A DNA stretch of 64,000 nt from Pectinophora gossypiella (taxonomy: Eukaryota; Arthropoda; Insecta; Lepidoptera; Gelechiidae), in the NCBI RefSeq assembly GCF_024362695.1, contig NW_026063240.1:992001-1056000 (forward strand), in the 5' to 3' direction. Positions 41,958-52,157 of the stretch are shown here, in pieces. The position numbers were made by a program, and so were the translations under genes. Each line of letters starts with the position of its first letter. Positions within the stretch are counted from its first letter, which is position 1. The notes beneath the pieces are model-generated. The model saw nothing but the letters and a program-made list of their open reading frames with translations. It made no database searches and was not told the DNA's origin.

Positions 41958-42493
41958 TTTGTGTTTAGGCACTAAATAACAAACAAAAAATCGTTTGTTC
42001 AAGCATTTTGAAATTTTTACCAGTATGGGGGTGAAATACGGGTTGAATGTTTGTATGGGTATTCGTCATTTTTGAAGATAAAACCATGAAACTTGGTACG
42101 TAGGTCTCTTAGGATGTGCAGAGTTTTTCAACAAACGGATTTTCCGAAATTCGAACGGAACGGAACGGATTCGGAACGGGAACTACGAAGCCAAACTTTT
42201 TGTATACAAAATATTAACCACTGAACCTAGGAACATGATATTTAGTAGTTTTGGGTGTATCAAGTTAAAAAAATTTGGCTTTTGTAGATAAAGTTCCTTT
42301 TAACGAATACTCTGCATCGCCGCCACTGCCGTCGGTCGTCGTTCGTCGTCGCGCACATTCGCCGAAGTGTGGCGGCAGTCAACGGCGCTGTCTTGTGGTG
42401 GGTGGGGGAGCGCACGTGGTGTATACGTGGCCTGCTCGCGAGTGTCGAGTCCAAACAATTTCTACATTTTAACAAATAATAACAAAATAGCAA

Positions 42494-42552
42494 ACGTTGT
42501 GTACAAAAAAGTTTTAAATTAGGTCATTTTAAAATATTTTTGTACACAACGT
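42494..42552. repeat. 59-bp palindrome inside Helitron segment C
   Basis: ACGTTGTGTACAAAAAAGTT and its inverse AATATTTTTGTACACAACGT enclose a short AT-rich centre (TTTTAAATTAGGTCATTTTAAAA). The same palindrome is present at about 17835-17893 and 56034-56092. It adjoins the GC-rich island of segment C. Confidence 0.8.
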
Positions 42553-42632
42553 GACGCTGACCCCTGTAAGTGTCTTGGACATAAGGGACCGATAAATATT
42601 CCTAGGTAATTTCTGCCACTCAATGGAATACA

Positions 42633-42818
42633 CCTCATACCTCACCTGGATACCTCAGGGCGGGCTTAGAAGTCGAGGCAGACCGCGTAAAAGATGGTGT
42701 GACGACCTCAATGCTTATCGCAAGGATTGGCCGGAGATCGCACAAAGTCGAGAGGAGTGGAAAAATCAAGGGGAGGCCTTTGCCCAGCAGTGGGATCGTA
42801 TAGGCTAAATAAGATAAG
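42633..42818 (+). mobile_element. 186-bp 5'-truncated LINE fragment (RTE-type RT end) with target duplication
   Basis: Flanked by AATGGAATACA direct repeats (42622-42632 and 42819-42829), of which other segment-C copies have only one. It encodes the last residues of a LINE ORF (RGRPRKRWCDDLNAYRKDW, then WKNQGEAFAQQWD), a stretch characteristic of lepidopteran RTE-like endonuclease-RT proteins. It ends in a short TAAATAAGATAAG tail. This is a clean target-primed insertion. Confidence 0.85.
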
Positions 42819-42981
42819 AATGGAATACATAGGTACTTTATAACGACTGTAAACAGATATTTTTTATTTTTTTTAAATATACCTACTTACTCTCTTTTAA
42901 TCACATGCTATACCGTTCCTTTTATATAATCCTTAATATTCAAATTAAAAGTACGCAGACGAAGTCGCGGGTACCAGCTAG

Positions 42982-43190
42982 TAAATATATAAGTTATCAA
43001 AACGCACACCGTCTTCATGTAATAAAAGACCTATCACTAAATTTGTTTTTCCACAATTTGACGGACCGCAAACTATGCATCGAATTGAATTTGGTAATAG
43101 TTTACCGTGACGGTGAACTTTAGTCCCATTCGTAAGAGGACAAACATTATTTAGGTTCAACGAATGTTTCTGTTTAATAAATTTCATCAC
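42982..43190 (-). pseudogene. Packaging ATPase (FtsK/A32-like), N-terminal fragment
   Basis: About 68 residues from the ATG at 43187. It carries the Walker A loop CGPSNCGKTN (about residues 41-50). The Helitron at 42981 interrupts it 13 residues after the loop, and the reading frame resumes at 37887. Without this insertion the ATPase would be about 230 residues, the usual size for Polinton packaging ATPases. It is the first gene of the right arm, about 380 bases from the inner edge of the terminal repeat. Confidence 0.85.
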
Positions 43191-43569
43191 ACATGTGTAC
43201 TCCGGAGCCGTCTGTCATGTAATAAAGTCTGTAGTAAAATGAATTCTTCGAGGGCTGCTGACCTACGTATAAAGGTTAAAAATGATTCTAGAACGAAACA
43301 TCAAAATAAAAAATTCTAAATAAACACAGGTGTGTAGATTTTCAATTGCTAGACTGTCGAATCAGATTGCCCGTTAAAAATTGTAAGTGATCGCCATCAG
43401 TCTAGATACGGAACAGTCGGAATAGCCTCGACATATCTATTTACCTCAACGCTCTAGCAAGGCTGGAGCAATCGGCTCAGGTTATGTCAAAGTATAGTAA
43501 GTAGATCTGGAAGGTATGTGTGATCGAATCATTGACTGAAATTATAAATATATTGGTTTTCTGTATGAA
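43191..43569. other. Polinton right-end non-coding stretch
   Basis: No gene is seen. From about 43380 inward-facing similarity to the left end (the TTGCTAGAGCG and CCGATTGCTC blocks) shows that this is the diverged inner part of the terminal inverted repeat. It probably holds the right-arm promoter. Confidence 0.5.
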
Positions 43570-43703
43570 GTGATATAGGTATGTATCAAAATAATTATTG
43601 GGAATTTTAAATCGCTTGGAGCTCTGTTGATCGAACGGCGCGCGGCGGCGCCGTGAGATCAATGGAGCGAAAAGTGATTTAGAATTCCCAATAATAACCT
43701 ACT
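43570..43703 (-). repeat. Polinton right terminal inverted repeat
   Basis: Reverse complement of 13798-13931, ending ...AATAATAACCTACT, followed directly by the second CCAACT (43704-43709). Like the left end it is itself an imperfect palindrome with a GC-rich core (GGCGCGCGGCGGCGCC). Confidence 0.92.
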
Positions 43704-43709
43704 CCAACT

Positions 43710-45426
43710 CTAAATATTCATGAATGAAATCTTTATATAATTTCAATAAAACTGGATCTTTATGCAGCCTATTTTCCAAATTATGAAATCTCTTTAATGC
43801 AAGGTACAAGGAATCTCCCAGAGTATCATTGACAGAGTCGAGAGGCAACTTTAATGGTAAGGCAACTTCAAATTGGTTGTTAGTTAATTGTACATTCTCT
43901 TGAAACATTTGCTCACATGCTTCGTGCTCTGACACTTTTTCTGTGAATACCTGAGGCACATCTTCAGTCTTCCAGAATAGTGACATAGTGTCGTTAAGAT
44001 CAGAATCACACGTAGTACAAAACAAAGATACCACCTTCTTGTTTGACTTTGAGGGGTGAGCAGGAAGGCTGGGGAGGTTACCCGCTATGACATGGCCGAA
44101 CTGGGTGCTGAGTAGTGTTGGTGTAGGTGCAGACTGTGACGCATTAGGTGCTGAAGGTGCAGGCGACTGGATGGAGACAGGCTCATGTTGCAGTAACACC
44201 TGGAAAAATATGTCAGCTCCTATTAATATATGTATGTTACTCGGCTCATGAAAGTCTTTGTCAGCAAGGACAACATCGGGGGGCAATACAAAATTGCTCA
44301 TGTCAACCTTCTGCTGGGGCAACTTTGTTGTGATCCTGTCTAGAACGTAACAAGACACTTGTATATTAAAGTTCCGTACAAGAGAATGTATTTGAAGTGG
44401 CACATACTGATTTACATTACTGACAGTATTGCCAATACCTATAACACCTGACTTCTGTGTTTTTGTTTGTAACTGCAGTAATTGTACGAGCTCGGCAGTT
44501 ACAAATGATACTTGGGCACCACTGTCAAGAAGTGCTTTGACATGCACTTCTGTACCATCTTGTGCATAGAGCTTTACTCTAGCTGTAGGTAGGAGTACCT
44601 GTGTAGAAGAATTTGACAGCAGAGTGACTGGAGTAGGTGCTTTGTCCTCATGCAGTAGTGTGTTGTGCTTCTGCTTGCAAATGGAGCACTTGAAGAAGTA
44701 CCGGCATGGTCTCTTTGGATGACAGGTAAGACAGATCTTGCATATATTATGTTTTGTTGTGAATGTGTGTCTGTCTGTAACATTCAGAAGTTTGAATTGG
44801 GCACAAGTAAATAATTTATGTGCAGACTTACAGAGTAAGCATGATGGTTGCGGCTTGGTCATCACGGGGTCTGCAGCTGGACGCTGGTCCTTCACAGCTA
44901 GAGGCTGATCCTTCACAGCTGGAGGTTGGCTCTTCACTGCTGCAGCTACCATCCTCGCCGGTGCTGTCTGCTTCTCATGGAGTGAAGAAGGCCGCTCTGA
45001 GTTCTCAAGTGCTAATGCACGTTTCTCTAGAAAGGTTATGAGACATTGAACGGTTGGTGTATCGACACTCCGCACCAATTGAAACTCCCTATTACATAAG
45101 AAATCTAGTTTCCGTAGTAACACACACAAAATGATTGGGTCCCACTCTTGTACATTTCAATTTAAATTTTTTAAAGCAGCTAACTGTTGTTTTACAATTG
45201 AAATAAACTGTCTAATATGATGAGCAGTTGACTTTGAAACTTGTGGGATATCCAATAACATAGATATATGCTCATTTCTGATTTTATACTCATTATTGTA
45301 CCTGTCATTCAATATTTGTAAACTTTCAGCATAACTTTCACTGACCATAGGCAACATTTTAATCAAATCTAATGGTTCACCCCGCAGAAAAGTTCTCAGA
45401 TAATAAAGTTTCTGTATTTCTTGCAA
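43710..45426 (-). pseudogene. BEL-1 gag and aspartic protease, truncated, one stop
   Basis: Colinear with residues of about 145-720 of the BEL-2 polyprotein. I see the gag segment (YYLRTFLRGEPLDLIKMLP), then after a TGA at 45157-45159 the rest of gag with Cys/His clusters (CLLCKSAHKLFTCAQF, CKICLTCH, CSICKQKH). The protease follows with VKALLDSGAQVSFVTAEL (Asp-Ser-Gly active site), and the linker runs to YLELE at the Polinton terminus. The TGA replaces a Ser codon in BEL-2. The first 140 residues are lost at about 45427, where a Helitron 3' end is joined. Confidence 0.85.
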
Positions 45427-45473
45427 ATGAATTTAAATTGAAGTACGCAGACGAAGTCGCGGGTACCAGCTAG
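45427..45473 (+). mobile_element. Isolated Helitron C 3' end
   Basis: About 45 bases ending GTACGCAGACGAAGTCGCGG...TACCAGCTAG, the hairpin and CTAG terminator of segment C in plus orientation, with none of the rest of the element. It marks the point where BEL-1 is cut off. The 68 bases that follow (45474-45541) are unassigned AT-rich sequence. Confidence 0.65.
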
Positions 45474-45541
45474 TTTGAAATATAAAACAATATTACGTGT
45501 ACACTTTGTTTGTTTTATAAACCACGATATAAAATCTCACA

Positions 45542-46336
45542 TACTACTAAATATCATGTTCCTAGGTTCAGTGGTTAATATTTTGTATACAAAAAGTTTG
45601 GCTTCGTAGTTCCCGTTCCGAATCCGTTCCGTTCCGTTCGAATTTCGGAAAATCCGTTTGTTGAAAAACTCTGCACATCCTAAGAGACCTACGTATCAAG
45701 TTTCATGGTTTTATCTTCAAAAATGACGAATACCCATACAAACATTCAACCCGTATTTCACCCCCATACTGGTAAAAATTTCAAAATGCTTGAACAAACG
45801 ATTTTTTGTTTGTTATTTAGTGCCTAAACACAAAATTTAATATTTTTATCTTGAAAAATGACGAACCTCATAAAAAATTTCAACACCTATTTCATCCCCT
45901 CAAAGATCGAATTTTCAAAAACGCTTTAACAAATTGTTTTTTTATTTCTTATCAAGTTCCTAAATATAAAGTTTCGTGGTTTTATCCCCAAAAATGACGA
46001 ACTCCCATACAAACTTTCAACCCTCATTTCACCCCCTCACTGGTCGAAATTTCAGCAACGCTAGAACAAATGTTTAATTATTTTTTATCAAGTGCTTAAA
46101 TATAAAGTTTCATGGATTTATATTTTAAAATTAAAATATCCCATACAAACTTTCAACCCCTATTTCAATCTCTTCGTCCCTTCTTTTCGCAATAAAAGGT
46201 ATCCTATTTTCTTTCTCAGGGTCTAAAGATTGTCTGTGCCAAATTTAATCAAAATCGGTTGAGAGGTTTAAGCGGGAAAGCGTAACAGACAGACAGACAG
46301 ACAGAGTTACTTTCGCATTTATAATATTAGTAAGGA
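45542..46336 (-). mobile_element. Helitron segment C, 3'-truncated copy
   Basis: Matches segment C from its 5' terminus (TCCTTACTAATATTATAAATG, at 46336 on the minus strand) to the middle, stopping at TACTAAATATCATGTTCC. The GC-rich island and 3' hairpin are missing. Its 5' end directly abuts the CTAG terminator of segment B at 46337, giving the order A-B-C on the minus strand. Confidence 0.8.
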
Positions 46337-48303
46337 CTAGCTTTTGCCCGCGACTTCGTCCGCGTGGCGTGTTATTAAGAGAGAGATCTTTGTGTGTGTG
46401 GGAGTGCATATCAAATTTCAAGCATCTAACTTATGCAGTTTAGATTTTTTCATACAATTTTTTTCCCAATAACTCTCATTTTTCAAAATACAGCCAAAAA
46501 TAAACTTTATATTTACTAAGGTATGCATGCATGCTAGATTGAATCAATTGATTGAATTGATTTTTTTTAATTGATTGTTCATTGAGTTTTAATTTTAATA
46601 CACACTTCCTCTCTTCCCTTCAACGTTGCTGTGCCCTACAGGGTCCATGTTTTAGTTCCTATGCCTATGTAACACCCCATTGTACTACATGGAATGCAAT
46701 AAATAATTTAATTGAATTGAATTGAAAACATCTATCTTACGCGGTTTCGATTTTTTCATACAAATGTTTTTTTCCCGCTAACTCCCGTTTCCGTGGGAAT
46801 TTTGCAATATCCTGTTGCAACTAAGGTTTAAGTTAACTAAAGTACCTGCATGCCAAATTTCAAGCGTCTAACTTAAGCGGTTTAGATTTTTCATACAAAA
46901 GGATTTTCCCGCTAATTTCCGTTCCCGTGGGAATTCCGGGAATTCCTTTCTTAGTGCACCTCTACGGTACCTAAGCTATGTCCCTTCCAAATTTCAAATG
47001 CCTACATTTAGCCGTTCAGGCTATGCGTTGATATGTCAGTCACTGAGTCAGTCAGTTTCTCCTTTTATTTAGATTTGATTTTTTCATACAAATGTTTTTT
47101 CCCGCTAACTACCGTTCCCGTGGGAATTTTGTAATATCCTGTTGCAACTAAGCTTTAAGTTTACTAAAGTACCTGCATGCCAAATTTCAAACGTCTAACT
47201 TGAGTGGTTTAGATTTTTCATACAAAAGGATTTTCCCGCTAATTCCTGTTCCCGTGGGAATTTCGGGAATTCCTTTCTTAGTATACCTCTACGGTGTCTA
47301 AGGTACCTGCGTGCCAAATTTTAAACATCTTACTTGAATGGTTTAGATTTTTCATACAAAAGGATTTTCCCGTCAATTCCCGTTCCCGTGGGAATTTCGG
47401 GAATTCCTTTCTTAGTGCACCTCCAAGGTACCTAAGGTACCTGCATGACAAATTTCAAACGTCTAACTTGAGTGGTTTAGATTTTTCATACAAAAGGATT
47501 TTCCCGCTAATTCCCGTTCTCGTGAGAATTTCGGGAATTCCTTTCTTAGTGCACCTCCACGGTACCTAAGGTATCTGCATGCTAAATTTCAAATGTCTAA
47601 CTTGAGTGGTTTAGATTTTTCATACAAAAGGTATTTCCCGCTAATTCCCGTTCCTGTGAGAATTTTGGGAATTCCTTTCTTAGTGCACCTCTACGGTACC
47701 TATGGTACCTGCATGCCAAATTTCAAACGTCTAACTTGAGTGGTTTATATTTTTCATACAAAAGGATTTTCCCGCTAATTCCCGTTCCCGTGGGAATTTC
47801 GGGAATTCCTTTCTTAGTACACCTCTACGGTATCTAAGGTAACTGCATGACAAATTTCAAACATCTAACTTGAATGGTTTAGATTTTTCATACAAAAATA
47901 TTTTTCCGCTAATTCCCGTTCCCGTGGGAATTTCGGGAATTCCTTTCTTAGTGCTCCTCTACGTTATCTAAGGTACCTGCATGCCAAATTTCAAAAGTCT
48001 AACTTGAGTGGTTTAGATTTTTCATACAAAAGGATTTTCCCGCTAATTCCCGTTCCCGTGGGAATTTCGGGAATTCCTTTCTTAGTGCACCTCTACGGTA
48101 TCTAAGGTACCTGCATGCCAAATTTCAAACGTCTAACTTGAGTGGTTTAGGTTTTTCATACAAAAGGATTTCCCTTCACTACTCTGCTCCTATTGATTGT
48201 AGCGTGATGAAAAGTATACTATGACCTGTCCAGGAGTGTGAAGAATAATTGTACCAAGTTTCATTAAAATCCGTCCAGTAGTTTTTGTTTCTATAAGGAA
48301 CAT

Positions 48304-48336
<33 letters not shown>

Positions 48337-50629
48337 AATTTTACTGATTGCATTTTTGGCATCAGTATCGATCACTTATCACCCTCTGATAGTTATTTTG
48401 AAAAAATATTTAATGTACAGAATTGACCTCTCTACAGATTTATTATAAGTATAGATTATTTTCCCTCGTTAAATAGTAAACAAACTAAGTGTAGGTGTTA
48501 TAATTTCGTTGACGAACTGATTACCTATCCCTTTCTTTGTCTAAAATGAGTATTACCTTATTACTATGATTGATTACTGGGCTTAAAGTTCGTATAAATG
48601 TCTATCGAATTACCTCCTCAAGTTTAGAGCGTAGCTAGTCATGTAGTACTATATTAATTACTAGCTTTTGCCCGCGACTTCGTCCGCGTGGCGTGTTATA
48701 TAAGAGAGAGATCTTTGTGTGTGTGGGAGTGCATATCAAATTTCAAGCATCTAACTTATGCAGTTTAGATTTTTTCATACAATTTTTTTCCCAATAACTC
48801 TCATTTTTCAAAATACAGCCAAAAATAAACTTTATATTTACTAAGGTATGCATGCATGCTAGATTGAATCAATTGATTGAATTGATTTTTTTTTAATTGA
48901 TTGTTCATTGAGTTTTAATTTTAATACACACTTCCTCTCTTCCCTTCAACGTTGCTGTGCCCTACAGGGTCCATGTTTTAGTTCCTATGCCTATGTAACA
49001 CCCCATTGTACTACATGGAATGCAATAAATAATTTAATTGAATTGAATTGAAAACATCTATCTTACGCGGTTTCGATTTTTTCATACAAATGTTTTTTTC
49101 CCGCTAACTCCCGTTTCCGTGGGAATTTTGCAATATCCTGTTGCAACTAAGGTTTAAGTTAACTAAAGTACCTGCATGCCAAATTTCAAGCGTCTAACTT
49201 AAGCGGTTTAGATTTTTCATACAAAAGGATTTTCCCGCTAATTTCCGTTCCCGTGGGAATTCCGGGAATTCCTTTCTTAGTGCACCTCTACGGTACCTAA
49301 GCTATGTCCCTTCCAAATTTCAAATGCCTACATTTAGCCGTTCAGGCTATGCGTTGATATGTCAGTCACTGAGTCAGTCAGTTTCTCCTTTTATTTAGAT
49401 TTGATTTTTTCATACAAATGTTTTTTCCCGCTAACTACCGTTCCCGTGGGAATTTTTTAATATCCTGTTGCAACTAAGCTTTAAGTTTACTAAAGTACCT
49501 GCATGCCAAATTTCAAACGTCTAACTTGAGTGGTTTAGATTTTTCATACAAAAGGATTTTCCCGCTAATTCCCGTTCCCGTGGGAATTTCGGGAATTCCT
49601 TTCTTAGTATACCTCTACGGTGTCTAAGGTACCTGCGTGCCAAATTTTAAACATCTTACTTGAATGGTTTAGATTTTTCATACAAAAGGATTTTCCCGTC
49701 AATTCCCGTTCCCGTGGGAATTTCGGGAATTCCTTTCTTAGTGCACCTCCAAGGTACCTAAGGTACCTGCATGACAAATTTCAAACGTCTAACTTGAGTG
49801 GTTTAGATTTTTCATACAAAAGGATTTTCCCGCTAATTCCCGTTCTCGTGAGAATTTCGGGAATTCCTTTCTTAGTGCACCTCCACGGTACCTAAGGTAT
49901 CTGCATGCTAAATTTCAAATGTCTAACTTGAGTGGTTTAGATTTTTCATACAAAAGGTATTTCCCGCTAATTCCCGTTCCTGTGAGAATTTTGGGAATTC
50001 CTTTCTTAGTGCACCTCTACGGTACCTATGGTACCTGCATGCCAAATTTCAAACGTCTAACTTGAGTGGTTTAGATTTTTCATACAAAAGGATTTTCCCG
50101 CTAATTCCCGTTCCCGTGGGAATTTCGGGAATTCCTTTCTTAGTACACCTCTACGGTATCTAAGGTAACTGCATGACAAATTTCAAACATCTAACTTGAA
50201 TGGTTTAGATTTTTCATACAAAAATATTTTTCCGCTAATTCCCGTTCCCGTGGGAATTTCGGGAATTCCTTTCTTAGTGCTCCTCTACGTTATCTAAGGT
50301 ACCTGCATGCCAAATTTCAAAAGTCTAACTTGAGTGGTTTAGATTTTTCATACAAAAGGATTTTCCCGCTAATTCCCGTTCCCGTAGGAATTTCGGGAAT
50401 TCCTTTCTTAGTGCACCTCTACGGTATCTAAGGTACCTGCATGCCAAATTTCAAACGTCTAACTTGAGTGGTTTAGGTTTTTCATACAAAAGGATTTCCC
50501 TTCACTACTCTGCTCCTATTGATTGTAGCGTGATGAAAAGTATACTATGACCTGTCCAGGAGTGTGAAGAATAATTGTACCAAGTTTCATTAAAATCCGT
50601 CCAGTAGTTTTTGTTTCTATAAGGAACAT

Positions 50630-50670
<41 letters not shown>

Positions 50671-51787
50671 AATTTTACTGATTGCATTTTTGGCATCAGT
50701 ATCGATCACTTATCACCCTCTGATAGTTATTTTGAAAAAATATTTAATGTACAGAATTGACCTCTCTACAGATTTATTATAAGTATAGATGTGGTGTAAG
50801 TAATTAGATTTTATCTGTATGTAATGTAACAGTCAGTTGAATAAAAAACTTATACAAATCAGATCAATTAATTGGCGTAATGTGATTCTAGAAAGAGTTT
50901 TAATGTTAATAGATAGCTAGCTATAGCTATGTGTAGGTTCCTGTAGGAATGAGATATACCTGTTTAATAAAGACAGTTGCATCAAAATTTTATCATAAAT
51001 TCCCTAAATTATGGCGCCTACCTACCCTCTAAGTTAGAAAAGTGATCAAATACTAACTTGAGGTCACTCAGTTTAAAAAAAAACATCGAAATCATTCCAG
51101 TAGCTATGGCGTCATGCGCTTCTTGACACGATCACGAAATCTAGATTTCCGCGGGAATGAGGTATTTTCCCGCCATAAAAAGTAGCCTGTGTCCGTGCCT
51201 AAGATCCTATCTTTAAATTAACCAAGTCTTATAAAATTCCGTTCAGACGTTAAGGCGTGAATGAGGCAAACTTTTAAAACAAACAATTAAAAATCACTAA
51301 CCTAGTTTTCTGTCTACTGCCTACGCCTTAAGTACGATAGCATAAATATTAATAGGCCATATCCTTTTCTAGATTACTATCTATCAGCTAACTAAATTTC
51401 ATCAAAATCCGTTGAGCCGTTTAGGCATGATAGACAAAACTCCCAGCAAAAACCATAAAAAAATCACTAACTCAATTCAGTTTTCTGCCTACTTCCTACC
51501 CCCTAAGTACGATGACGTGATCAATTTGATCGTACAACCGTTTGTAGATAACCAACTATTACCTTACTAAATTTCATTAAAATCCGTTCAGCCGTTTAGA
51601 CGTGAAAGAGCAAAAGTCCCAACAAAAACGACTACAAATCACTAAATCAATTTAGTTATCTGCCAACTGCCTACCCCCTAAGAACGATGGCGTGATTATT
51701 TATAGCCTATGACCATTTCTAGGTTATCATCTATCACCATACCAAATTTCATCAAAATCCGTTGAGCCGTTTAGGCGTGAAAGAGTA

Positions 51788-51824
<37 letters not shown>

Positions 51825-51855
51825 GTTACTTTCGCATTTATAATATTAGTATGGA
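46337..51855 (-). mobile_element. Composite Helitron (A+B) with a second B nested inside A
   Basis: On the minus strand segment A starts at 51855 (TCCATACTAATATTATAAATG) and is interrupted at 50790/48660 by a complete B element. It ends at 48456 (GGGAAAATAA) and is followed by B (48455-46337), ending GCAAAAGCTAG. It is the inverse of the 6429-9840 composite. There is no coding capacity for Rep/helicase. Confidence 0.85.
48661..50789 (-). mobile_element. Helitron B nested in segment A
   Basis: 2129 bp, starting TCTATACTTATAATAAATC at 50789 (minus) and ending GCAAAAGCTAG at 48661. The flanks ACCACA|TAATTAAT match the uninterrupted segment A copies at about 7495-7510, 19146-19160 and 38940-38955, showing precise A/T insertion without duplication. 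It differs from the neighbouring B copy (46337-48455) at only a few positions. Confidence 0.9.
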
Positions 51856-51869
51856 TTATTGAATTAAGT

Positions 51870-52157
51870 TATATGTTTCCTAATAATGATAAAATAAAAG
51901 AATGGATTGACTTATTAAATAAAAAATATAAAAAAATATTATTTACACAAAAATCAAATTATTATACTAATTATATAAAAAATAGCGATAATAAATACAA
52001 AGCGATGTGGTATGTTGTGAACAAGGAGAGGGGCAAGGAAAACCGACCAGCAGCTGACGTCACGGATATTGCTACTTGTAAGAGTAGTGGACAATTTTCC
52101 TGTAAAAAGGACGTCTTAGACGCGATGAATGCTAGGTTCGTAGCCCTTTACACCCGA
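51870..52157 (+). pseudogene. LINE (CR1/Daphne-like) upstream coding fragment
   Basis: About 95 residues with NKYKAMWYVVNKERGK and KKDVLDAMNARFVALYT, typical of the linker between endonuclease and RT in CR1/Daphne-type LINEs. It reads in the same direction as the RT at 53692-55356. The sequence breaks off near 52160, where an unrelated insertion of about 1.5 kb begins. Confidence 0.65.

Larger units (their letters stand above)
37888..42981 (+). mobile_element. Composite Helitron (A+C) inserted in the ATPase gene, itself carrying two insertions
   Basis: Begins TCCATACTAATATTATAAATG with a (CTGT)n tract and ends with the hairpin GCAGACGAAGTCGCGGG and TACCAGCTAG. It is inserted between A (37887) and T (42982). 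Segment A runs to about 39152 and segment C (TCCTTACTAATATTATAAATG...) follows. Inside C are a 2.3-kb TIR element (39653-41957) and a LINE fragment (42633-42818). The other A+C copies at 17624-20244 and 55803 onward lack these two and serve as empty-site references. Confidence 0.9.
13798..43703. mobile_element. Complete Polinton/Maverick (adintovirus-like) element, 29.9 kb with later insertions
   Basis: Bounded by long terminal inverted repeats starting AGTAGG and by a 6-bp direct repeat, this element holds the Polinton core gene set: protein-primed DNA polymerase B, a retroviral-type integrase, an FtsK/A32-like packaging ATPase, an adenain-like protease, and major and minor capsid proteins. 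Accessory genes include a phospholipase A2 protein and a spliced host-like gene. Left-arm genes read rightward and right-arm genes read leftward, converging at about 25-27 kb. Removing the four recognised insertions (17624-20244, 25440-27025, 27419-31527 and 37888-42981) leaves roughly 16.5 kb, a normal Polinton size. The copy is inactive because three core or accessory genes are broken. Confidence 0.93.
6013..45426 (-). mobile_element. BEL/Pao retrotransposon 1, interrupted by a Polinton and truncated at its 5' end
   Basis: The pieces of one minus-strand BEL element are spread over 39 kb. In order they are gag-protease (43710-45426), RT-RNase H-integrase (10727-13797), a 3' UTR split by a Helitron (10726-9841 and 6428-6260), and a 3' LTR (6259-6013). 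The gag-protease frame runs into the Polinton terminus at 43703. On the other side of the Polinton, at 13797, the frame resumes with no loss except the duplicated 6 bp. The first 140 or so gag residues and the 5' LTR are missing: the copy ends at about 45427 against a Helitron end. One premature TGA lies in gag at 45157-45159. Confidence 0.85.

Noticed and set aside
13798..43703. Treating the Polinton as a currently viable virus
   Set aside because: The ATPase and exonuclease-like genes are split by transposons and the minor capsid gene is frameshifted.
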